Shown one piece after another: positions 16,012-26,606 of a stretch of DNA of 64,000 nucleotides (the stretch's first letter is position 1; each line of letters starts with the position of its first letter). The stretch is taken from positions 1 to 64,000 of the forward strand of contig LLKB01000007.1 in the NCBI GenBank assembly GCA_001414325.1, read 5' to 3'. The stretch is from Butyribacter intestini (GTDB taxonomy: Bacteria; Bacillota; Clostridia; Lachnospirales; Lachnospiraceae). Below the pieces are notes generated by a model, which was given only the letters and a program-made list of their open reading frames with translations, was not told where the DNA came from and searched no databases. A program made the translations under genes and the position numbers.

Positions 16012-19000
16012 ATGGCAGTTCAGTTTATTTTTGGCGGTTCGGGCAGAGGTAAGACTTATTTTTTGCAGCACAAGATTATGGAGGAGGCTGTGAACAATCC
16101 TAAAAAGGATTATATTATGATAGTGCCTGAGCAGTTTACCATGCAGACACAGAAAGATATGATAAAGATAAGTCCGGGGCACGGCATTATGAATATTGAT
16201 GTGCAGAGTTTTGTAAGGCTTGCATTCAGAGTGTTTTCGGAGACAGGTGCGGGAAATTTGCCGGTGCTTGATGACCTTGGAAAGATTATGATATTGAAAA
16301 AAGTGCTCGGACAGAAGAAGGACGAGCTTAAATATTTTGGAAGAAATATAAATAAGGACGGCTATATTTCGGAAATTAAATCGTTTATGTCTGAACTTAT
16401 ACAGTATGGTGCTGATGAGGACGAGATAGAACGGATGATTAAGGCTTCTGAAAAGAAACCGGTTCTTAAATATAAATTGCAGGATATGTCTGTGGCTTTT
16501 AAGTCATTTAAGGAATATATTGAAAAGAACTATATTACTTCTGAGGAACTTCTGAGTGTCTTTGCCGATGTTGTCTCACAGTCAGAACTTCTTAAAGGGG
16601 CTGTTATATGTCTTGACGGCTTTACAGGTTTTACACCACTTCAGTACAGGCTTTTGCGTGAGCTTATCAAGACGGCTGAAATGGTCTATGTGACGGTGAC
16701 GGCTGATGACAGGGAGTCGGTTATAAATAAAGGAAAAAATTATCAGTTATTTTTTATGAGCAGAAAGACTGTTCATAATATAAGGCAGATTGCGAGTGAG
16801 ACAGGTGTTGAGGTTTTGGATGACATATGGACGGGAAAAGAGATAAGCCAGACAAGATTTGGTGAGTCAGAGGAACTTGAATGGCTTGAACGCAATCTGT
16901 TCAGATATCCGTATAAGAGATACAATAAGAAAAATGAGGTTCCTGATATAAGCTGCCATGTGCTTAAATATGCCGAGGATGAGGTTGATTTTGTTGTTCA
17001 GAAAATAAAAGGACTGCTTGTTGGCGGCTGTCGTTATAGGGATATTGCGATTGTTGCAGGAAGTCTTGAAACATACGGAAGTATTATCGAACACTCAATG
17101 AAAAAGGCTGGGATTGCCTGCTTTGTCGACCAGAAAAGAGGTGTTCAGTCGAGTGTGCCGGTGCGTGCCATAGATGCACTTTTGCAGATAATAATAAAAG
17201 ATTTTGCTTATGAGGATGTGATGGACTATCTGAAAAGCTGTCTTTCGTGGACGAGTGACAGTCAGAATGATATTCTTGATAATTATCTTCTGGCTACGGG
17301 AATCAGAGGTTTTAAATCGTGGAACAGGGAATGGAACACGGCATATGCCTACAGAAGGATGACTGACGAGTCAAAGGATTTTGCAAACGGAGTTGTCGAG
17401 AATGTCAGGCTTGGTGTTCTGGAAAATCTGTCAGAGCTTTATGAAAAAACGGCAAAAGGAAAGCATACGGTCAGAGAATATGCGGCATCATTGTTTGAGT
17501 TTTTTGAGAGACAGCATTTTTATGAGAAGCTGATGGAATTTGCTGACGAATACGAAGAAAATGAAAATTTTGATATGGCGAGTGAGTACAGACAGCTTTA
17601 CGGCATGGTGATAGAAGTATTTGAAAAACTTGTCTCGCTGATGGGTGATGAGGAAATGTCGCTAAAGGAATTTAAGGATATTCTTGATGTTGGTTTTTCG
17701 GAGGCAAGGATAGGAGTAATTCCACCGGGGATAGACCAGGTTATGGCTGGTGATATGTCGAGAACAAGGATTTCAAATATAAAATACTTGTTTCTTGTGG
17801 GTGCTAACTCTTCAAATATTCCAAAGGGTAATGGAAGCGGCGGTATTATTTCGGAGTCGGAGAGAAATTTTCTTGCGGAAAATGAATTTGAACTTGCACC
17901 GACGGCAAGGCAGCAGGTATATACGGAGCAGTTTTATCTTTATTTAAACCTGACAAAGCCATCAAAACACCTATATATAACATATTGCGACAGCGAGAGG
18001 GACGGAAGTGTAAACGAGCCGTCGTATATTATTTCGAGGATAAATAAGATTTTTCCGTCAGTAAGTGTCAAATTTGAGGAGCGAAAACAGAGCGAAGAAA
18101 ATGCTTGGTCTGATGATGAGGGAAAGAAATATCTTATCGCAGGTCTTAGAAATGGAGATTTTTCTGATAAAAAATGGCAGGAGATATATAATTGTTATTT
18201 TGACTCAGAGGAGAATAAAAAAACGCTTGATAACATATTGACAGCGGCTTTCTTTAAGGAAAACAAGAGCAGTATTTCCAAAAAAATCGCAAAGAGCCTT
18301 TATCCTGAAAATCTCAGAGGAAGTACATCACAGCTTGAGAGATATGCGGCTTGTGCATTTTCGTATTTTATGCAATATGGACTTAAACTTCAGGAGAGAC
18401 AGGAACACACCATTGAAGCCTATGATATAGGAAATATTGTTCATGATGCACTTGATATGTACACTAAGATACTTCTTGCAGGAAACAGGAGATGGCAGGA
18501 TGTTGATAAAAAAGAGCAGGAAAAGATAGCAGGCGAATGTGTGGAGAAAGCGGTAAGTCTTTGTAAGGACGGTATTATGAGAGATACGAGCAGAAATCAG
18601 TATATGATAAAGCGTATTCACAATGTTGTTAATAAGACGATATGGGCGATTTCAAAACAGATGGGTCAGGGAAGTTTTGACACTATTGAGAGTGAGCTGA
18701 TTTTTGAGACTGTAGGAAAAGCCAAAGAAACAGATGAGGAACTTATAAAACTTGTGGGAAAGATTGACAGACTCGACGGATTTTCGGACGGTTCAAAGGA
18801 CTATGTGAGGGTTGTCGATTATAAGACAGGAAACAAGGAATTGTCGCTCAGTGAACTTTATTACGGACTTCAGATGCAGCTTGTCATTTATCTTAAGGCG
18901 AGCATTGATAAGAAATCTAAGGCTGAAAAGATAGTTGTGCCTGCGGGTATGCTCTATTACAGGATAAAAGACCCTATCTTAAATGAAAAGGTTACGCCTG

Positions 19001-19455
19001 AAAATTTTGAGCAGAAAACTTTGGAATCGCTTGCGATGAACGGGCTTGTAAACGGAGATTTTCCTATGCTTGAGGGAAGTGACAGAAATCTTGAGCAGAA
19101 CAACGGCGTGTACCAGCCTGATTATGTGTCTTCCGTAAGCAATATTGAAACCGGGAAAAAAGGTCAGCTTAAGAAAAGCTCAGGTGTCACAAATACAGAT
19201 TGTCTTAATGAGCTTATTAAATTTACGGAGAAAAAAGTTGTGGATATGTCAGAGGAGATACTTGACGGAAAAACACTTGTAAATCCGTATAAGACAAATG
19301 AGTCACAGCCAAAATCAGCCTGTATGTATTGTGCGTTCAGGAGCGTGTGCAGATTTGACAGCAGGCTTTATGGCAATGATTATAGGGTGTTTGAAAAATT
19401 GTCGGATGATGATGTTATGAGAATTATTCATGGGGAACTGTCGGAGGAGGAATGA
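16012..19455 (+). CDS. addB: AddB subunit of the AddAB helicase-nuclease
   Basis: 1147 aa, the usual AddB length. AddAB resects double-strand breaks to start RecA-dependent repair and degrades foreign linear DNA. The N-terminus has the Walker A motif GGSGRGKT and the AddB signature IMIVPEQFTMQTQ. The C-terminal RecB-like nuclease shows VVDYKTGNKE. The Fe-S cluster is laid by one upstream Cys in RYAACAFSYFMQYGL and three in SACMYCAFRSVCRFD. It ends 1 nt before the addA start codon, so the subunits are translated together. Confidence 0.95.
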   Translation: MAVQFIFGGSGRGKTYFLQHKIMEEAVNNPKKDYIMIVPEQFTMQTQKDMIKISPGHGIMNIDVQSFVRLAFRVFSETGAGNLPVLDDLGKIMILKKVLGQKKDELKYFGRNINKDGYISEIKSFMSELIQYGADEDEIERMIKASEKKPVLKYKLQDMSVAFKSFKEYIEKNYITSEELLSVFADVVSQSELLKGAVICLDGFTGFTPLQYRLLRELIKTAEMVYVTVTADDRESVINKGKNYQLFFMSRKTVHNIRQIASETGVEVLDDIWTGKEISQTRFGESEELEWLERNLFRYPYKRYNKKNEVPDISCHVLKYAEDEVDFVVQKIKGLLVGGCRYRDIAIVAGSLETYGSIIEHSMKKAGIACFVDQKRGVQSSVPVRAIDALLQIIIKDFAYEDVMDYLKSCLSWTSDSQNDILDNYLLATGIRGFKSWNREWNTAYAYRRMTDESKDFANGVVENVRLGVLENLSELYEKTAKGKHTVREYAASLFEFFERQHFYEKLMEFADEYEENENFDMASEYRQLYGMVIEVFEKLVSLMGDEEMSLKEFKDILDVGFSEARIGVIPPGIDQVMAGDMSRTRISNIKYLFLVGANSSNIPKGNGSGGIISESERNFLAENEFELAPTARQQVYTEQFYLYLNLTKPSKHLYITYCDSERDGSVNEPSYIISRINKIFPSVSVKFEERKQSEENAWSDDEGKKYLIAGLRNGDFSDKKWQEIYNCYFDSEENKKTLDNILTAAFFKENKSSISKKIAKSLYPENLRGSTSQLERYAACAFSYFMQYGLKLQERQEHTIEAYDIGNIVHDALDMYTKILLAGNRRWQDVDKKEQEKIAGECVEKAVSLCKDGIMRDTSRNQYMIKRIHNVVNKTIWAISKQMGQGSFDTIESELIFETVGKAKETDEELIKLVGKIDRLDGFSDGSKDYVRVVDYKTGNKELSLSELYYGLQMQLVIYLKASIDKKSKAEKIVVPAGMLYYRIKDPILNEKVTPENFEQKTLESLAMNGLVNGDFPMLEGSDRNLEQNNGVYQPDYVSSVSNIETGKKGQLKKSSGVTNTDCLNELIKFTEKKVVDMSEEILDGKTLVNPYKTNESQPKSACMYCAFRSVCRFDSRLYGNDYRVFEKLSDDDVMRIIHGELSEEE

Positions 19456-19456
19456 T

Positions 19457-22400
19457 ATGGGCGATACAAGATGGACGGATGACCAGCAGAGAGTTATTGA
19501 TGCGAGAAATTGCAATCTTTTAGTTTCAGCGGCGGCTGGTTCGGGCAAGACTGCGGTGTTAGTTGAGCGAATTATAAAAATGATAACTGATGAAAAAAAC
19601 AATGTGGATATTGATAGATTGCTGGTGGTTACCTTTACAAATGCGGCGGCAGTAGAGATGAAAACAAGAGTGGGTGAAGCTATAGAGAGCAGGCTTCTTG
19701 AAGAACCTGACAATGAACATCTCCAAAGACAGGCTTCGCTTCTTCATAATGCACAGATTACGACAATGCACAGTTTTTGTCAGTATGTCATAAGAAATTA
19801 TTTTCATGTGATAGATATTGACCCTGCTTTTAAGGTTGCAAATGAGAATGATATGAAGATTGCTCAGAGTGAAATTCTTGCTGAGCTTATCGAACAGCGT
19901 TATGAAACGGAAAAAGATAATGAAAATTCAGCGTTTCATCTATTTTCAGAAATGTTTGCTCACGGCCGTGATGACAGCAAGATTGAGTCGATTGTGCTTG
20001 AATTATATGGAAAAGCCATGAGTTACCCGTGGCCTGAAAAGTGGCTCAATTCGATTACGGACATATATAAATGTGAGAATGTGCAGTCACTCGAAAAGAC
20101 TAAATGGATAGGCGAGCTTGTAAGTTATGTTAAGGAGCTTGTAAATTCATACAAATTACTTGCCGAAAAAGCAATAAAAATATGTGATGAGCCTGACGGT
20201 CCGGCAAAATACAGAGCAGCTTTTGAGGATGACATAAGGCAGTTTGATGATATATGCAAGGCGGAGAATTTTGAAGAATTGTCGGCGGCATTTGGAAAAG
20301 TTTCAAGGATGGATAAGGGCAGAATTACAAAGAAAGACAATGTCGATGCAGAGAAAAAGGACATGGCAAGTGCGTTCAGGGACGCTTATTTTTCAAGTCA
20401 GGGAGGAATGATAAAACTTCAGGAGAAATTTTTCAATAAAACTTTGGAGCAGCAGATACAGGAATTAAATGAGATGGCACCTGCCGTGGAGGAACTTGTT
20501 AAGCTGACGATTGATTTTATCCATGCGTTTGCAAAGCGAAAAAGAGAGGACGGGGTTATTGATTTTAATGATATGGAGCATTTTGCCCTTGCAATACTGA
20601 CGAGTGAAAATAAGGAAGGTGAGGTAGTTCCGAGCAAGGTGGCAGAAGAACTCAGGGAGTATTATCAGGAGATAATGACGGATGAGTATCAGGACAGCAA
20701 TTATGTTCAGGAGCTTATACTTACCAGCATTTCGGGAGAGCCTGCAACAGCTCCTTATATGTTTATGGTAGGTGATGTAAAGCAGAGTATTTACGGTTTC
20801 AGGCTGGCAAGACCGGAATTGTTTATGAACAAATATAACAGCTACAGTCTTGAGGGTGGAACAAAGGAGCATAGAATTGATTTAAAGCAGAATTTCAGAA
20901 GCAGGGCTTGTGTGCTTGAAAGTTCAAATGCTGTCTTTGAGAAGATAATGAAGCCGTGTCTTGGCGGTGTTGAGTATGACGAAGCGGCAAGACTTGTGCC
21001 GGGGCGGGTTTACGAGGAGACAGACAAAAAAACGGCAGAAAAAGCGTCAATTATTCTTATTGACAAAAAAGCAGATAATGACGATGGAATGATGGACAAA
21101 GAGCTTGAGGCCGCAGCAATCGGAAATAAGATAATTGAGATGGTGCAGGGTGAAAATCCTCTTTATGTATGGGGAAAACAGGGTTATCACAGGGTTACAT
21201 ACAGCGATATTGTAATACTTTTAAGGAGCGTTCAGGGGTGGACAGAGCCGTTTCTTGAAACATTGTCTGATATGGGAATACCAGTGTCGGCAGGCACGAA
21301 AGCAGGATTTTATGAGTCGATAGAAATTCTCACAATGACAAATCTGCTCAGGATAATAGACAATCCGAGACAGGATATACCGCTTGTGTCAGTGCTTCGC
21401 TCGGTCTTTGTGGGACTTAGTGATGATGAACTTGCGGCGATAGCCGTAATGCCGAGGACTCTTGATTATTGGGATGCAATGAGCCTTTTTGTAAAGACAG
21501 TGAGAAAAGAAGACGGCACAGAAAAGTATATGACAAATATAGTTCTTGATGAAAAAGAAGCAGATGAGCTGGCAGACAGACTGGAAGATTTTATGGATAA
21601 ATTAAATTATTATCGTGAATTGGCAAAAGAACTTCCGGTCGATAAGATAATACAGACAATTTATGATGAAACTGATTTTTATGATATTATGTCGGCAATG
21701 CCAGCGGGCGAAAAGAGGGCGGCAAATCTCGATATTTTACTGGGACAGGCGAGGGATTATGCAGCAAACGGGCATCATGGAATATTTAAGTTTACACATT
21801 TTGTCGAGAATATAAAAAAGGCGGCGCTTGATATTGGAGAAGCATCGGTAAACAATGAGAGCATGAACGCAGTAAGAATAATGACAATGCACAAAAGCAA
21901 GGGACTTCAGTTTCCGGTTGTATTTGTGTCAGGACTTGGAAAAAGTGTAAATCTCATGGAGGCAAACGACAAGGTTATAATAAATTCGGACTATGGTGTC
22001 GGAACTGATTATGTAAATCTTAAACTTATGTACACCGAAAAAAGTCTGTTCAACAATTTCCTCAGAAGCAGGATAAAAGTTAATGCACTTGCCGAGGAAG
22101 TAAGAATGCTTTATGTTGCGATGACAAGAGCCGAAGAAAAACTGTTTTTAACCGGAGTGTCTGCAAATATTCTGCAGGGAAACATGGGAGCAAGAGGAGA
22201 GGGAAAAAAGAAGATAACGACATGGAAAGAAAAAGGGCAAAACCTTGAATTTTCGGGACTTTTGTCACTTACAAAGCACATAGACATGATAATGGCTGCG
22301 ATAGCTGACAGACCTGTTTTTAAGGAGTGCATAGAAGAGCTGGAATCTGAAAAAGTGTATGGAACAAATGATGAACTTTTTGACCTTGAGGTGGTATCAG

Positions 22401-23314
22401 TCAATAATATTGTAAGCGTATCAAAGGAAAACCGTGAGATAGCAAAACAAAAAGAAAAAGAACTTATAAACTGGGATGCGTCAAAAGTTTATGATAAAGA
22501 AATGAAAGATTATATAGCACAGAACTTGGAATTTTCGTATAAATATGAAAATGAACTTGGAATACCTGTTAAAGTGTCTGTATCTGAACTTAAAAGAATA
22601 GCGATGGAAAAACTTGACGAGTTTAATGCTGGAGATGTTGAGGAAAATCCGGTACGAGAGGAGGAAATTTCGCTTTTTGACGGTTCGTATGAGGAGTGTT
22701 CATTAGACGGTAAAAATAATGAGAATGTAGCAGAAAGCAAATATGCAGATATACCACGACCTGACTTTATGAAAAAAGAGGAAGTAAAGACGGGTGCCGC
22801 AAGGGGAACACTCTATCATCTTGTTATGGAACATATTCCGTATGAAAGACTTGACAAAGATTTTGACTTTGCACTGTTTATTGAAGAACTTGTGCAGGGC
22901 GGTTATATGACCGAAGAAGATGCAAAAGCGTTGAATGTAAAGAAGTTTGAGTGGTTTGCAAAGAGCAGATTATGCGGCAGGATGAGGGCGGCAGCAGAAA
23001 CAGGGGAACTTAAAAGAGAGCAGCCGTTTATGATAGGAATACCCGCAAATGAAGTATATCCTGACAATAGTGACAGTGATGAGCTTATAATGATTCAGGG
23101 AATTATTGATGCCTTTTTTTATGAGGGCGAGGATATAATACTTGTTGATTACAAGACGGATTTTGTCATGAAAGGACAGGAAGAAAAACTGGTAGAAAGG
23201 TATAAAACGCAGCTTGATTACTATGCGAGAGCGATAGAGAGTGTGACCGGTAAAAAGGTGAACGAAAAGATTATTTATTCATTTTCGCTTGGGAAGACGA
23301 TAGAGGTGGAGTAG
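19457..23314 (+). CDS. addA: AddA subunit of the AddAB helicase-nuclease
   Basis: 1285 aa. UvrD/PcrA-type superfamily 1 helicase with a C-terminal nuclease. Walker A reads AAAGSGKTAV, motif II TDEYQDSNYVQ, motif III GDVKQSIYGFR, motif VI VRMLYVAMTRAEEK. The nuclease centre is ILVDYKTDFV near residue 1230. The start is the ATG at 19457 directly after GGAGGAGG; a longer in-frame start at 19430 would run into that site and addB. Together with AddB it makes the break-processing complex in the cytoplasm. Confidence 0.96.
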   Translation: MGDTRWTDDQQRVIDARNCNLLVSAAAGSGKTAVLVERIIKMITDEKNNVDIDRLLVVTFTNAAAVEMKTRVGEAIESRLLEEPDNEHLQRQASLLHNAQITTMHSFCQYVIRNYFHVIDIDPAFKVANENDMKIAQSEILAELIEQRYETEKDNENSAFHLFSEMFAHGRDDSKIESIVLELYGKAMSYPWPEKWLNSITDIYKCENVQSLEKTKWIGELVSYVKELVNSYKLLAEKAIKICDEPDGPAKYRAAFEDDIRQFDDICKAENFEELSAAFGKVSRMDKGRITKKDNVDAEKKDMASAFRDAYFSSQGGMIKLQEKFFNKTLEQQIQELNEMAPAVEELVKLTIDFIHAFAKRKREDGVIDFNDMEHFALAILTSENKEGEVVPSKVAEELREYYQEIMTDEYQDSNYVQELILTSISGEPATAPYMFMVGDVKQSIYGFRLARPELFMNKYNSYSLEGGTKEHRIDLKQNFRSRACVLESSNAVFEKIMKPCLGGVEYDEAARLVPGRVYEETDKKTAEKASIILIDKKADNDDGMMDKELEAAAIGNKIIEMVQGENPLYVWGKQGYHRVTYSDIVILLRSVQGWTEPFLETLSDMGIPVSAGTKAGFYESIEILTMTNLLRIIDNPRQDIPLVSVLRSVFVGLSDDELAAIAVMPRTLDYWDAMSLFVKTVRKEDGTEKYMTNIVLDEKEADELADRLEDFMDKLNYYRELAKELPVDKIIQTIYDETDFYDIMSAMPAGEKRAANLDILLGQARDYAANGHHGIFKFTHFVENIKKAALDIGEASVNNESMNAVRIMTMHKSKGLQFPVVFVSGLGKSVNLMEANDKVIINSDYGVGTDYVNLKLMYTEKSLFNNFLRSRIKVNALAEEVRMLYVAMTRAEEKLFLTGVSANILQGNMGARGEGKKKITTWKEKGQNLEFSGLLSLTKHIDMIMAAIADRPVFKECIEELESEKVYGTNDELFDLEVVSVNNIVSVSKENREIAKQKEKELINWDASKVYDKEMKDYIAQNLEFSYKYENELGIPVKVSVSELKRIAMEKLDEFNAGDVEENPVREEEISLFDGSYEECSLDGKNNENVAESKYADIPRPDFMKKEEVKTGAARGTLYHLVMEHIPYERLDKDFDFALFIEELVQGGYMTEEDAKALNVKKFEWFAKSRLCGRMRAAAETGELKREQPFMIGIPANEVYPDNSDSDELIMIQGIIDAFFYEGEDIILVDYKTDFVMKGQEEKLVERYKTQLDYYARAIESVTGKKVNEKIIYSFSLGKTIEVE

Positions 23315-23337
23315 GTGGGATACTCCACCTCTATTAA

Positions 23338-23811
23338 ATCGGTGGTATTGTTCATATTTATATATTTACGCATGAAGCAAACTTTCCGAAGTATAATGAG
23401 GATGAAAAATTATTACAGGGGCTTGTAGATGAATTTAAGGAAATATGTGTTAAAATGGAAGAACTGACACATCAGGGTAAAATGACTGAACTTGAAAACA
23501 GGATAATAGTAGAGCTGTCAAAAAAAGTAGTTGATAATATAGCAAGGAAGTATGAGAGAATAAGGAAAGGAGTTGAAGGAATTATGGGAGGAAAAGTAAT
23601 AGAGACAGAAGCGAAGAAGATGTATAATCGTGGCATTAGTGAGGGAATATTACTTGGCGAAGAAAATGGAAGAAGCGAAGGAATTATTGGAGCAATCGGA
23701 ATATTAAAAGATTTGAATATGTCTGAAAGTGAAATAAAAAAACAGATTATAAAAAAGTTTAGTTTAAGTGAGGATGCGGCAGCAAAGTATTTAAAGGAAT
23801 GTTCAAAGTAA
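23338..23811 (+). pseudogene. C-terminal remnant of an Rpn/PD-(D/E)XK transposase-like nuclease
   Basis: The frame is open from 23338 to the stop at 23811, but no good start or ribosome-binding site exists before the ATG at 23455. Sequence upstream of that ATG continues the protein pattern (HEANFPKYNEDEKLLQ), so the N-terminal catalytic part is missing. The tail with repeated GISEGILLGEENGRSEG and the final helix (SESEIKKQIIKKFSLSEDAA) is typical of Rpn-family recombination-promoting nucleases. Truncation probably followed insertion or deletion next to addA. A short 118-aa product from 23455 cannot be excluded. Confidence 0.7.
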
Positions 23812-23820
23812 AATCCAATT

Positions 23821-23878
23821 AAAATACCCCCCGTGTAATGTAAAGTATATTTTTTTACATTACACGGGGGGTATTTTG
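23821..23878. terminator. Strong bidirectional terminator
   Basis: A long perfect hairpin: AAAATACCCCCCGTGTAATG with its complement ending in GGGGGGTATTTT, stem about 24 bp, loop about 10 nt. It separates the plus-strand addA side from the convergent NAD synthetase gene, with A and T runs on both sides. Confidence 0.92.
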
Positions 23879-23916
23879 GTAAAGAAATGTTTTAATAATT
23901 ACCTTTTCACAGTTAG

Positions 23917-25878
23917 TTATAACTCTTTTTCAAGTGTTTCTATATCCTTTATCCACATATTGACTGATGCATCACTAGGCATACGCCAGTCACCTCGCGG
24001 AGAGAGTGCAACACTTCCGACTTTTGGTCCGTCAGGCAGGCATGAGCGTTTGAACTGCTGTGCAAAGAAACGCCAATAGAATGTTCTGAGCCATTTATAG
24101 ATGGTTTCTTTGTCGTAGTCACCGTCAAATGTGTATTTTGCAAGGCGGTATATCTTTGACGGAGTGTAGCCAAATCGCATAATATAATATAAGAAGAAAT
24201 CGTGCAATTCATATGGACCGACAAGGTCTTCTGTTTTCTGTGCGATTTTTCCGTCTTTGTCAGGCGGAAGAAGTTCAGGGCTTACAGGAGTGTCGAGTAC
24301 ATCCATAAGTACATCGTGAAGCTGTTTGTCAGGTGTTGTCTCGGCATAATACAAGACAAGGTATCTTACAAGTGTTTTTGGTACGGAGCAGTTGACACCG
24401 TACATTGACATATGGTCACCGTTGTAGGTTGCCCATCCGAGTGCAAGCTCTGACATATCACCTGTTCCTATTACCATTCCGTTTAGCTCATTGGCAAGGT
24501 TCATAAGGATAAGGGTACGCTGTCTTGCCTGAGAGTTTTCGTAAGTTACATCATGGATTGAACTGTCATGCCCTATATCCCTGAAATGAAGATTAACTGC
24601 TTCATGAATAGGTACTTCTTTTAGTGTTGCACCGATTTTTTCGGTAAGGATGCACGCATTCTGGTAAGTTCGGTCGGTTGTTCCAAAACATGGCATTGTT
24701 ACTGCACAGATGCCGCTTCTGTCAAGGCCGAGCATATCAAAGGCTTTTGCTGTAACTAAGAGTGCAAGTGTTGAGTCAAGTCCGCCTGAAATACCGACTA
24801 CGGCTGATTTACAATGTGTGTGTTCAAGTCGCTTTTTTAATCCTTTTGCCTGAATATTAAGTATTTCGTCGCATCGGCGGTCACGGTCATTTTTATCATT
24901 AGGTACAAATGGTGTTTTCTCAAAGTGACGGGTGAGAGTTGTGTCGCAAATGTTTTTAAATTCAAATTCAGCTACCTCATATCCGTTTGTTTCAGGATCA
25001 TTGATGGTAAAAGTGGACATTCTCCTGCGTTCGCTAACAAGTCTGCCAAGATCAATCTCGCTTATTGTCATACCGTTTTCAAAGCGTTTTGTTTCAGAGA
25101 GAATACTTCCGTTTTCGGCTATAAGATTGTGTCCTGCAAAGACGAGGTCTGTTGAGGATTCGCCCTCACCGGCATCTGCATAGATGTAGCCGCTAATAAG
25201 TCGTGCTGACTGGTTTTTTACGAGTTCACGCCTGTAAAGGTCTTTGCCTGTTGTTTCATCGCTTGCTGAAAGATTTGCGATAACGGTCGCTGATGCCATG
25301 GCATGATAACATGATGGCGGAACCGGCATCCATAAATCCTCGCATATATCTATGCCTATGACAAGTTCCGGGAGATTTTTTGCTTTGAACAGCAGATTTG
25401 CACCAAATGAGACAAATGAGCCGGAATCTTCTAATTCATAACCAAGTTCAGGTATATCTATATAAGAAACTTCTTTAGGTCCGACTGCAAAATGCCTTGC
25501 TTCGTAAAATTCTGAATAATTCGGAATATGTTGTTTTGGAACGAGTCCGAGCAGTGTGCCGTTAAATACTACAGCGGCGACATTGTAAAGTTTAAAATTA
25601 TTAAGAAATGGCAGTCCGACTATTGTTACCATATCAAGATTTTCAGATGCCTTGATTATCTTTTTCAGACCGTCAAGCGAGCCTTTGAGAAGAATATCCT
25701 GTAAGAAAAGGTCATTACAGGTATAACCTGATATTACAAGCTCAGAGAAAACGGCAAGTTTTACATCAAGTTTATGAGCTTCAATCATTGCTTTTATAAT
25801 GTTTTCTGTATTAAAATCCGTATCACCGACTCTTATGTCAGGGGTGATGGCGGCAGCTTTTAAAAATTTATCTTTCAT
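23917..25878 (-). CDS. nadE: Glutamine-dependent NAD+ synthetase
   Basis: 653 aa. It amidates nicotinic acid adenine dinucleotide to NAD+ with ATP and glutamine. The N-terminal nitrilase-type glutaminase domain has the catalytic triad: Glu in VFSELVISGY, Lys in LVPKQHIPNYSEFYE and Cys in IGIDICEDLW. The C-terminal synthetase domain has the PP-loop GISGGLDSTLAL, and SELALGWATYNGDHMSMYGVN binds the acyl-adenylate. The length is that of the fused, glutamine-using type. The gene is alone on its strand between two strong regulatory hairpins. Confidence 0.95.
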   Translation of the reverse strand: MKDKFLKAAAITPDIRVGDTDFNTENIIKAMIEAHKLDVKLAVFSELVISGYTCNDLFLQDILLKGSLDGLKKIIKASENLDMVTIVGLPFLNNFKLYNVAAVVFNGTLLGLVPKQHIPNYSEFYEARHFAVGPKEVSYIDIPELGYELEDSGSFVSFGANLLFKAKNLPELVIGIDICEDLWMPVPPSCYHAMASATVIANLSASDETTGKDLYRRELVKNQSARLISGYIYADAGEGESSTDLVFAGHNLIAENGSILSETKRFENGMTISEIDLGRLVSERRRMSTFTINDPETNGYEVAEFEFKNICDTTLTRHFEKTPFVPNDKNDRDRRCDEILNIQAKGLKKRLEHTHCKSAVVGISGGLDSTLALLVTAKAFDMLGLDRSGICAVTMPCFGTTDRTYQNACILTEKIGATLKEVPIHEAVNLHFRDIGHDSSIHDVTYENSQARQRTLILMNLANELNGMVIGTGDMSELALGWATYNGDHMSMYGVNCSVPKTLVRYLVLYYAETTPDKQLHDVLMDVLDTPVSPELLPPDKDGKIAQKTEDLVGPYELHDFFLYYIMRFGYTPSKIYRLAKYTFDGDYDKETIYKWLRTFYWRFFAQQFKRSCLPDGPKVGSVALSPRGDWRMPSDASVNMWIKDIETLEKEL

Positions 25879-25927
25879 TGTTACCTCCGTTATTTTAAAT
25901 TACATTAAGTTCTTTTAAAATGGAATC

Positions 25928-25978
25928 ATGGTGGTGCAAAGGTGCTTTGCACAAACCATATGCAATATAGTGTATTGC
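25928..25978 (-). promoter_or_regulatory. Paired hairpins in the nadE leader
   Basis: An 8-bp stem GTGCAAAG/CTTTGCAC with a 3-nt loop (25934-25952) is extended by ATGGT/ACCAT (25928-25932 with 25955-25959). A second hairpin, GCAATA/TATTGC, stands at 25962-25978. They lie about 50-100 nt upstream of the nadE start and have no T run, so they look like leader structure and not a terminator. Confidence 0.45.
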
Positions 25979-26606
25979 AAATAAATTCGCAACCACACAT
26001 AAAAAAGTATAACACATTATGGAAAATTGGGGGGGATAAAATGTTATCGTAATTTAGATAAAAAAATAAGAATCGCCTGGAGTGACGATTCTTAAGGAGA
26101 AGGTATGAAAAAAATTTAAGCACTATCAAATGATTTCGTTTCATTTGATGATGTTATAATAACAAGGGAATGTGAACTTGCAATGTTATTTTTGTTAATT
26201 AAATGTGAACAAAAATTTAAAAAATATCATTTTTTGTAGAAACAGGGTGTTTTTTTGAAAAACTAAAAAATTAACGGATAAAGATTAAGGATAAATAAGT
26301 AAAAAGCAAATAAAAAAATCAGGAAACACATAAGTATTTGTCCTGATTTCTTTTGGGCGTTAAAAAATATTAAATTAAAATATATAAGAAAATCAAGGAA
26401 AGTTTCCTTCGATTGTCTCAACATCAACAGTTGTGATGATACTATTAAAAGGAATTAAGGTCAAGGGGGAAAAGTTAAGTTGAAATAAATTAACATAATT
26501 AACGGGAAATGTGCTATTATAATAAGTAGAAAAATAAAAAACTTAATTTTATTAAGCAAAAAATATTAGGATTTAAGGGTTAATACGATATAGGATTGGA
26601 GAAAAA
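25979..26606. other. Long gene-poor region with leader-like elements
   Basis: About 630 bases without a normal gene. It holds a hairpin AAGAATCG/CGATTCTT (26068-26093) followed at once by AAGGAGAAGG and a four-codon frame ATG-AAA-AAA-ATT-stop (26105-26119). A palindrome ATCAAATGA/TCATTTGAT (26125-26149) overlaps a TATAAT-like box at 26154. A terminator stands at 26313-26354. The arrangement could encode a small untranslated RNA of ~190 nt; this is inference only. Confidence 0.4.
26313..26354 (+). terminator. Terminator in the gene-poor region before the Lrp-family gene
   Basis: AAATCAGGA pairs with TCCTGATTT around a ~16-nt loop, followed by CTTTT. No protein gene precedes it on this strand, which is why a small RNA upstream is worth considering. 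Confidence 0.7.

Noticed and set aside
22111..22404. Minus-strand frames inside addA
   Set aside because: Antisense shadows; addA shows full helicase and nuclease motifs across this region.
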